Shown: piece after piece, positions 58,156 to 64,000 of the stretch
Layout: each line of letters starts with the position of its first letter
Position numbering within the stretch: position 1 is the stretch's first letter
NCBI RefSeq assembly: GCF_021290385.1
Contig: NZ_CP089928.1
Coordinates: forward strand, 2,960,501 to 3,024,500
Origin: Microbulbifer sp. YPW16
GTDB lineage: Bacteria > Pseudomonadota > Gammaproteobacteria > Pseudomonadales > Cellvibrionaceae
Direction of reading: 5' to 3'
Length of the DNA stretch: 64,000 nucleotides
Translations under genes and position numbers: made by a program
Notes under the pieces: generated by a model
Seen by the model: only the letters and a program-made list of their open reading frames with translations
What the model was told of the DNA's origin: nothing
Databases searched by the model: none

Positions 58156-58563
58156 ATGCAGGCCAGAGTAACCTGGGTGGACGGTGTCACTTTTGTCGGT
58201 GAGGCCGGTAGTGGCAACTCCGTGGTGATGGAGGGCGGTGAGAAGAACAACGGCATTCGCCCGATGGAAATGATGCTGCTGGGAGCGGGTGGTTGCGCCT
58301 CCTACGACGTGGTCACCATCCTGCAGAAGGCCCGGCAGGACGTGATCTCCTGCCACTGTGAACTTACTGGGGAGCGGCCGGATGCCACACCGGCACCTTT
58401 TACCCGTATCGAGATGGAATTTGTCGTACGCGGCAGGAACATCAAGGAAAGCCAGGTGGCCCGGGCGGTGGAGTTGTCTGCGGACAAGTACTGCTCCGCC
58501 TCCATCATGCTGAAGAATGCCGGGGTGGAGATTGTGCACCGCTACCGGATCGAGGAGGCGTGA
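58156..58563 (+). CDS. OsmC family protein
   Basis: A 135-residue OsmC/Ohr-like protein with the paired redox cysteines Cys 47 (GAGGCASYD) and Cys 113 (DKYCSASIM). Layout and neighbour crp match the YhfA subgroup. It may reduce organic hydroperoxides, but this subgroup lacks a proven role. ATG 58156 follows GAGGAG. Upstream in-frame sequence does not look coding. Confidence 0.88.
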   Translation: MQARVTWVDGVTFVGEAGSGNSVVMEGGEKNNGIRPMEMMLLGAGGCASYDVVTILQKARQDVISCHCELTGERPDATPAPFTRIEMEFVVRGRNIKESQVARAVELSADKYCSASIMLKNAGVEIVHRYRIEEA

Positions 58564-58588
58564 GCCTCCTCCCCGCGACCCGAAGTGA

Positions 58589-59236
58589 TTAAACCCGGTA
58601 ACTGGCCGAGGTCATTACCTTCGACACCAGTGTCATCAGGCCTTTTACCGGGGCCGGAAACCGGGCGCCACCGGCGGCGAGTGCCGCGTGCTGGTGCTCG
58701 GCTTCATCCTCCCGCATCTGCTCGACAATGGCCCGGCTCTTGGAGTCCTGGGCCGGCAGCTGTTCCAGGTGGCTGTCCAGGTGCTTGCAGACCTGCTCCT
58801 CGGTGGCGGCCACAAAGCCCAGGCTGACCCGGTCGCTGACCTTGCCGGCCGCGGCGCCGAGGCCGAAAGAGAGCCCGTACCACACCGGGTTGAGCAGGCT
58901 GGGGCGGCTGTCAAGTTCGCGCAGCCGCTGCTCACACCAGGCCAGGTGGTCCACTTCCTCCTCGGCGGCGTGCTCCATCTCCTCGCGCACATCGGGCAGC
59001 TTGGCTGTCAGTGCCTGCCCCTGGTAGAGGGCCTGGGCACAGACTTCCCCGCTGTGATTGACCCGCATCAGGCCCGCCACATGGCGGCGCTCACGCTCGT
59101 TCAGCTCGGGCTCCTCGCACCCCCTGGCCGGAGATGGCCGCGGATGGGAGGGCGCTCCAGGGCTGAGGGTGCGCAGGGCGCGGTCCGCCTGCAGCAGCAG
59201 GCGATCCAGGCCGGTCAACTGGCGTTCTCTGGACAT
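58589..59236 (-). CDS. coq7: Ubiquinone biosynthesis hydroxylase Coq7 (di-iron)
   Basis: A 215-residue di-iron hydroxylase for the last ring hydroxylation of ubiquinone. Iron ligands lie in [15 protein letters not shown] (Glu), [15 protein letters not shown] (ExxH), [16 protein letters not shown] and [10 protein letters not shown]. It starts [22 protein letters not shown]. The gene is downstream of purD on the same strand. Confidence 0.95.
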   Translation of the reverse strand: MSRERQLTGLDRLLLQADRALRTLSPGAPSHPRPSPARGCEEPELNERERRHVAGLMRVNHSGEVCAQALYQGQALTAKLPDVREEMEHAAEEEVDHLAWCEQRLRELDSRPSLLNPVWYGLSFGLGAAAGKVSDRVSLGFVAATEEQVCKHLDSHLEQLPAQDSKSRAIVEQMREDEAEHQHAALAAGGARFPAPVKGLMTLVSKVMTSASYRV

Positions 59237-59270
59237 GGCTGGCCTCCGGGTCAGTACTCAGGTGCTCGGG

Positions 59271-60569
59271 TTATTGCTCGGTGGACTGCTGTTCCCGCTC
59301 AACCGCACGATAGCCGATATCCTTGCGGTAGAAAACGCCGTCCCAGTAGATCCCGCGGGCGGCGTTATAGGCATTGGCCTGGGCATCGGCAACCGTGTCG
59401 CCCAGTGCCGTCGCACACAGTACCCGTCCACCGCTGGTGACAACCCGCTCGCCGTCCAGCGCGGTACCAGCATGGAACACCTTGGCGTTTTCGCCGTCGG
59501 CCCGCTCCAGGCCGGAGATGGCGTCGCCCTTGCGATAGCTGCCGGGATAGCCATTGGCGGCCAGCACTACACCGAGGGCCGGGCGCGAATCCCATTCCAC
59601 GCTGACCTGGTCGAGGCGCTTTTCCACCGCCGCCTGGCACAGTTCCACCAGGTCGGACTTCAGCCGCATCAGGATGGGCTGGGTTTCCGGGTCACCGAAG
59701 CGGCAGTTGTACTCGATTACCTTGGGGGCGCCATCGGCATTGATCATCAGTCCCGCGTAGAGGAAGCCGGTGTAGGGCATGCCCTCTTCAGCCAGGCCGC
59801 GCACCGTGGGTTCGATGACCTCTTCCATGATGCGCTGGTAAACCTGGTCGGTGACCACCGGGGCCGGGGAATAAGCGCCCATGCCGCCAGTGTTCGGGCC
59901 GGTGTCCCCGTCGCCCACGCGCTTGTGGTCCTGGCTGGTGGCCATCGGCAGGATATGCTCGCCGTCAACCATTACGATAAAGCTGGCTTCCTCGCCGGTG
60001 AGGAACTCCTCGATCACCACTCGGCAGCCGGCGTCGCCGAAGGCATTGCCGGACAGCATGTCGCGTACCGCCAGTTCTGCCTGCTCCTCGCTCTCGGCGA
60101 CGATCACGCCTTTGCCCGCGGCCAGGCCGTCGGCCTTGACCACGATCGGGGCACCCTGCTCGCGGATATAGGCAACGGCGGGCTCAATCTCGGTGAAGTT
60201 ACGGTAGGCGGCAGTGGGAATCTGGTGCCGCTCGAGGAAGTCCTTGGTAAAGGCCTTGGAGCCCTCGAGCTGTGCAGCCGCCTTGGAGGGACCGAAGATT
60301 GGCAGGCCGCGGCTGTTGAACAGGTCGACAATGCCGTCGACGAGCGGTGCTTCCGGGCCCACGATGGTCATCTGCACATCGTTGGTCTCGGCAAATTCCG
60401 CCAGGGCGGAAAAGTTGTCGACGCCGATGGCGAGATTCTGCACTTTGGGTTCGCGGGCAGTGCCGGCGTTACCCGGTGCCACGAATACCGTCTCGACCGC
60501 AGGGTTCTGCGCCGCTTTCCAGGCCAGTGCGTGCTCGCGGCCGCCGGCGCCAATTACCAGTATGTTCAT
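59271..60569 (-). CDS. purD: Phosphoribosylamine-glycine ligase
   Basis: The 432-residue ATP-grasp enzyme of purine synthesis. MNILVIGAGGREHALAWK, ATP-binding VVKADGLAAGKGVIVAES, EEFLTGEEAS and EYNCRFGDPETQ are typical. ATG 60569 follows GAGG; two codons upstream a TTG is possible. It follows purH, giving the common purH-purD order. Confidence 0.97.
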   Translation of the reverse strand: MNILVIGAGGREHALAWKAAQNPAVETVFVAPGNAGTAREPKVQNLAIGVDNFSALAEFAETNDVQMTIVGPEAPLVDGIVDLFNSRGLPIFGPSKAAAQLEGSKAFTKDFLERHQIPTAAYRNFTEIEPAVAYIREQGAPIVVKADGLAAGKGVIVAESEEQAELAVRDMLSGNAFGDAGCRVVIEEFLTGEEASFIVMVDGEHILPMATSQDHKRVGDGDTGPNTGGMGAYSPAPVVTDQVYQRIMEEVIEPTVRGLAEEGMPYTGFLYAGLMINADGAPKVIEYNCRFGDPETQPILMRLKSDLVELCQAAVEKRLDQVSVEWDSRPALGVVLAANGYPGSYRKGDAISGLERADGENAKVFHAGTALDGERVVTSGGRVLCATALGDTVADAQANAYNAARGIYWDGVFYRKDIGYRAVEREQQSTEQ

Positions 60570-60710
60570 CCTCAACTCCCCCTGTATCGGCCGATTGGAT
60601 GCAAATTTGTTGCGCTATTTTAGCCCGAATTCACTCCGGGATTGTGACGGGGCGGCAGGGTCGGGAAAATCCCGCTCCTGCCGCCGCCACTGCGGTCGGT
60701 GAGACTCTGG

Positions 60711-62282
60711 TCAGTGGCGGAAATGACGCATGCCGGTGAGCACCATCGCCATATCGTGCTCGTCGGCGGCGGCGATCACCTCGTCATCGCGGATCGAGCC
60801 GCCTGGCTGGATCACACAGCTGATGCCGACCTTGGCGGCATTGTCGATACCGTCGCGGAAGGGGAAGAAGGCATCGGAGGCCATAACGGAACCCTGTACC
60901 TCCAGCCCGGCGTGCTCGGCCTTGATGGCGGCGATACGGGCGGAATTGACACGGCTCATCTGGCCGGCGCCCACACCGATGGTGCGCCCGTCCTTGCCGT
61001 AGACGATGGCGTTGGACTTGACGAATTTCGCTACCTTCCAGGTGAACAGCAGGTCGCGAATCTCGGCCTCGGTGGGTTGGCGCTTACTGACCACTTTCAG
61101 GTCTGCAGCGGTGATTACCCCGTCATCGCGGTCCTGTACCAGCAGTCCGCCATTGACGCGTTTGTAGTCCAGCGCCGGGGTGCGCTCGTTGTCCCACTCG
61201 CCGCAGGCCAGCAGGCGCACGTTCTTTTTCTCGGCCACGGCGGCGCGCGCCTCTGCCGAAATGCTGGGGGCGATGATCACCTCGACAAACTGCCGTTCGA
61301 CAATCGCTTTTGCGGTCTCGCCATCCAGCTCGCGGTTGAACGCGATGATGCCGCCGAAGGCGGATTCCTTGTCGGTCTCGAATGCCAGGTCGTAGGCATT
61401 GAGGAGGCTGTCAGCAATGGCCACACCGCACGGGTTGGCGTGCTTGACGATCACGCAGGCCGGTTCGTCGAAGGCCTTGACGCATTCCAGTGCCGCATCG
61501 GTGTCGGCGATATTGTTGTAGCTGAGTTCCTTGCCCTGCAACTGCTCGGCAGTGGCAATGCCGGCCTCGGCCGGATCGGCCTCGACATAGAAGGCCGACT
61601 TCTGGTGCGGGTTCTCGCCGTAGCGCAGGTCCATTTTCTTGATGAACTGGCTGTTGAAGGTGCGTGGGAAGGGCTCCTTCTCGCCCTCCTTGATGGAACC
61701 CAGGTAGTTGGCGATGGCGCCGTCGTAGCCGGCGGTGTGCTCGAAGGCTTTCACTGCCAGGTCGAAGCGCTGCGCCTGGTCCAGGGCCCCGTCATTGGCT
61801 TTCATTTCACTGATGATGGCGTCGTAGTCGGAGGCGTTGACCACGATCGCGACGTCCCGGTGGTTCTTGGCCGCAGCGCGCACCATGGTCGGGCCACCGA
61901 TATCGATATTCTCGATGGCGTCGGGCAGGGTGCAATCCGGTTTGGCCACGGTCTGGGCGAAGGGGTAGAGGTTGACCACCACCATGTCGATGGGGGTGAT
62001 GCCGTGTTCTGACATGACACTGTCGTCTGTGCCGCGCCGGCCCAGGATGCCACCGTGGACTTTCGGGTGCAGGGTTTTAACGCGTCCGTCCATCATCTCC
62101 GGGAAGCCAGTGTAGTCGGAGACTTCCACAACCGGGATGCCGGCTTCCTTGATCTGGCGGTGGGTGCCGCCGGTAGAGAGGAGCTCCACGCCCATTGCGG
62201 CTAGTTCGCGGGCGAATTCAACGATTCCGGTCTTGTCCGACACGCTGATCAGCGCGCGGCGAATCGCAACCTTGTCAGTCAT
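60711..62282 (-). CDS. purH: Bifunctional AICAR formyltransferase/IMP cyclohydrolase
   Basis: A 523-residue enzyme for the last two purine steps to IMP. The N-terminal MGS-like cyclohydrolase has [18 protein letters not shown] and [12 protein letters not shown]. The C-terminal transformylase has [14 protein letters not shown] and KHANPCGVA with the catalytic Lys-His. It lies between fis and purD in the dusB-fis-purH-purD order known in Pseudomonas. Confidence 0.98.
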   Translation of the reverse strand: MTDKVAIRRALISVSDKTGIVEFARELAAMGVELLSTGGTHRQIKEAGIPVVEVSDYTGFPEMMDGRVKTLHPKVHGGILGRRGTDDSVMSEHGITPIDMVVVNLYPFAQTVAKPDCTLPDAIENIDIGGPTMVRAAAKNHRDVAIVVNASDYDAIISEMKANDGALDQAQRFDLAVKAFEHTAGYDGAIANYLGSIKEGEKEPFPRTFNSQFIKKMDLRYGENPHQKSAFYVEADPAEAGIATAEQLQGKELSYNNIADTDAALECVKAFDEPACVIVKHANPCGVAIADSLLNAYDLAFETDKESAFGGIIAFNRELDGETAKAIVERQFVEVIIAPSISAEARAAVAEKKNVRLLACGEWDNERTPALDYKRVNGGLLVQDRDDGVITAADLKVVSKRQPTEAEIRDLLFTWKVAKFVKSNAIVYGKDGRTIGVGAGQMSRVNSARIAAIKAEHAGLEVQGSVMASDAFFPFRDGIDNAAKVGISCVIQPGGSIRDDEVIAAADEHDMAMVLTGMRHFRH

Positions 62283-62390
62283 AACATTGGGTCCGTCTGT
62301 TTTCTGAAAGGAGTTGGTGCCGCCGATCCCGTCAGCGGCAGGGCCCCGGGAGATTCCGGTGCCGGTAAAATAGACTTACAGTAAATAAGT

Positions 62391-62420
62391 GAGGGGGGAT
62401 GAGTGTCCCCATCCCCCCTC
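62391..62420 (-). terminator. Hairpin downstream of fis
   Basis: A perfect 11-bp stem (GAGGGGGGATG/CATCCCCCCTC) with an 8-base loop 30 bases past the fis stop; on the minus strand it is followed by ACTTATTTA. It likely ends or attenuates the dusB-fis transcript before purH. Confidence 0.7.
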
Positions 62421-62449
62421 GCGATAAACAGTGCGCTGGGCGCCCGGGC

Positions 62450-62761
62450 TCAGAGGAGTCCGTAGCGCTTCAGTTTCTTGCGCAGGGTGCCGCGGTTCAG
62501 TCCCAGCAGCTGTGCCGCGCGGGTCTGGTTGTGGCGGGTGTATTTCATCACCACTTCCAGCATAGGCGCTTCGATCTCGGACAGGACCATGTCGTAGACA
62601 TCGGTGACCATCTGGCCGTCCAGGTGGCGGAAGTAGTTCTCCATCGCATGCTCGACAGCGTCGCGCAGTGACTGCTGCTGCGGCTGTTGGAGTTGCGTCT
62701 GGCCCCCGGTGGCTACTTCTTCTTCGTTGCCCGTATCCGGAATGATTGCTTCGTTGTTCAT
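62450..62761 (-). CDS. fis: DNA-binding protein Fis
   Basis: A 103-residue nucleoid protein and growth-phase regulator of rRNA promoters and topology. The C-terminus carries the Fis [29 protein letters not shown]. The N-terminal 30 residues are Gln-rich. Its ATG overlaps the dusB stop by 4 bases, the conserved dusB-fis pair. Confidence 0.97.
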   Translation of the reverse strand: MNNEAIIPDTGNEEEVATGGQTQLQQPQQQSLRDAVEHAMENYFRHLDGQMVTDVYDMVLSEIEAPMLEVVMKYTRHNQTRAAQLLGLNRGTLRKKLKRYGLL

Positions 62762-63756
62762 GCCGCTTGTGCCCCTCTCGTTATTCGGCGTTCAAACCAC
62801 TCTTGAACGCTGGCATGTTGTGCTTCTGCGCTGTCTAGTTGGAAAAAGGTCTTGCGAAAGGACTCGCTGTCCGCGAGTGTCTTCAGGTACCAACCCACAT
62901 GCTTGCGGGCGATACGGACCCCCATCACTTCACCGTAAAAACGGTGCAATTCACCCAAGTGGGCGAGCAAAATATCCCTGACTTCTTCCGGTGAGGGTTC
63001 GGGTAGCCGCTCGCCAGTGGCGAGGTAGTGGGCTATCTCCCGAAATATCCATGGCCGTCCCTGCGCTGCTCGGCCAATCATCACTGCAGCGGCTCCGGTA
63101 TAGTCGAGCACCTCGCGGGCGCGCTCGGCACCGGTTACGTCCCCATTGGCGAAAACCGGGATCTTCACCCTGGATACAATTTCGGCAATGGTATCGAATT
63201 CAGCGTGCCCGTGGTAGCCACAGGCACGGGTGCGGCCGTGCACCGCCAGGGCTGAGATGCCCAGCTCCTCTGCCATTCTGGCCACGGTGACACCGTTGCG
63301 GGACTCTGTGCACCAGCCTGTGCGAATCTTCAGCGTCACCGGTACCGGTACCGCCTCAACCACTGCCCGGAGAATGTCCCCGACCAGTTTTTCGTCCCGG
63401 AGCAGGGCGGAGCCCGCCGCTTTTTTGCAAACTTTCTTTGCCGGACAGCCCATGTTGATATCGATGATCTGGGCGCCCCGGCGCACATTCTCCTGTGCCG
63501 CCTCGGCCATCATCTCCGGGTCGCCGCCAGCGATCTGCACCGAGATCGGCTCTTCCTCGCCGGTGTGGTCGAGGCGCAGGCGCGACTTGCGGCTGTTCCA
63601 CAGGCGCGTGTCCGAAGTGACCATCTCGGATACCACCAGGCCCGCCCCCATGCGCCGGCACAGCTGGCGGAACGGACGGTCTGTAACGCCGGCCATTGGC
63701 GCCAGAATTACCGGGTTGCCGATAATGTAGGGCCCTATGGCGATGTTGCTCGACAA
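62758..63756 (-). CDS. dusB: tRNA-dihydrouridine synthase B
   Basis: A 332-residue flavoprotein that makes dihydrouridine in the tRNA D-loop. It has [22 protein letters not shown], the catalytic Cys in [11 protein letters not shown], and [37 protein letters not shown] and [16 protein letters not shown] follow. It is first in the dusB-fis operon. Confidence 0.97.
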   Translation of the reverse strand: MSSNIAIGPYIIGNPVILAPMAGVTDRPFRQLCRRMGAGLVVSEMVTSDTRLWNSRKSRLRLDHTGEEEPISVQIAGGDPEMMAEAAQENVRRGAQIIDINMGCPAKKVCKKAAGSALLRDEKLVGDILRAVVEAVPVPVTLKIRTGWCTESRNGVTVARMAEELGISALAVHGRTRACGYHGHAEFDTIAEIVSRVKIPVFANGDVTGAERAREVLDYTGAAAVMIGRAAQGRPWIFREIAHYLATGERLPEPSPEEVRDILLAHLGELHRFYGEVMGVRIARKHVGWYLKTLADSESFRKTFFQLDSAEAQHASVQEWFERRITRGAQAA

Positions 63757-63928
63757 GGTCTGCTCCGCGGAGTGGGCGTCAAAAGAGCCGCCTATGATAG
63801 CGGCTGACCCGGGATTGGAAAAGCGAAAAACCGTGCAAATTGGTTGCGAGCTGTGCGTTTAGGTTGATGATTGCGCAATTTTCGCCGTTTTAAGCGCCAA
63901 TTCCGCCACTTTATTATTGTCTGTATAG

Positions 63929-64000
63929 TCAGTTGGCAGTCAGCAGCTCGTAATTGATTGCCTCACGGCCCGGATCCTCGATCTCTATGGCGATATGCAC
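63929..64000 (-). CDS. C-terminal tip of a protein, likely DUF3426 family (5' part outside window)
   Basis: The minus strand from the window edge reads VHIAIEIEDPGREAINYELL, then three residues and TGA. In the Pseudomonas gene order prmA-DUF3426-dusB-fis, a zinc-ribbon DUF3426 protein precedes dusB, and this tail fits its C-terminal strand pattern. Only 23 residues are visible, so the assignment rests on context. Confidence 0.45.
   Translation of the reverse strand: MHIAIEIEDPGREAINYELLTAN

Overview
The window is a 64 kb chromosomal stretch of a Gram-negative gammaproteobacterium, mostly high in GC and densely coding. Gene content and order resemble the Pseudomonas/Cellvibrionales lineage: rpoD-dnaG-yqeY-rpsU facing tsaD-folB-folK, trpE and trpGDC, dusB-fis-purH-purD, apaH-rsmA-pdxA-surA-lptD, and the amgK-murU cell-wall recycling pair. 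A marine Microbulbifer-like bacterium is my best guess. This is inferred from gene order and protein style only; no database was searched.

Layout. 1-7.6 kb: a partial EEP nuclease/phosphatase, an AttEFGH-like ABC system (ATPase, long FtsX-type permease, lipocalin-like lipoprotein), a DUF3604 lipoprotein and a small membrane protein. 7.9-9.9 kb: small accessory genes (coiled-coil lipoprotein, DUF2721, DUF3775). 10.1-12.9 kb: an AT-rich insertion with a KAP-family P-loop NTPase and a PD-(D/E)XK nuclease-like protein, ending at a CAT-anticodon tRNA. 13-22 kb: solitary outer-membrane barrel, dgkA, rpoD, dnaG, yqeY, rpsU, tsaD, folB, folK. 22-28.6 kb: hydrolase, DJ-1-like protein, two-component pair, pteridine-reductase-like SDR and cca. 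28.6-29.6 kb: a strong promoter and intrinsic terminator define a structured short RNA upstream of cca, divergent from a gene for an HTH plus degenerate receiver protein. 29.6-37 kb: spoVR-yeaH-prkA stress operon, galE and a CapA-like phosphoesterase.

37.0-42.6 kb: an AT-rich microcin/bacteriocin locus. It has an HlyD-type adaptor, a C39-peptidase ABC exporter, two Gly/Ala-rich precursors with matching 15-residue double-glycine leaders, several very small hydrophobic ORFs and a CPBP (Abi) intramembrane protease that may provide immunity. This is the most interesting accessory system here.

42.6-64 kb: housekeeping genes: apaH-rsmA-pdxA-surA-lptD, amgK-murU-rpe, a tryptophan operon with a Trp-rich leader peptide and an ion-channel gene lodged between trpE and trpG, crp/vfr opposite an OsmC gene, coq7, purD, purH, fis, dusB and the 3' tip of a DUF3426-like gene. 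Tight overlaps (tsaD/folB, hlyD/ABC exporter, trpE/channel/trpG, trpD/trpC, dusB/fis) mark translationally coupled operons.
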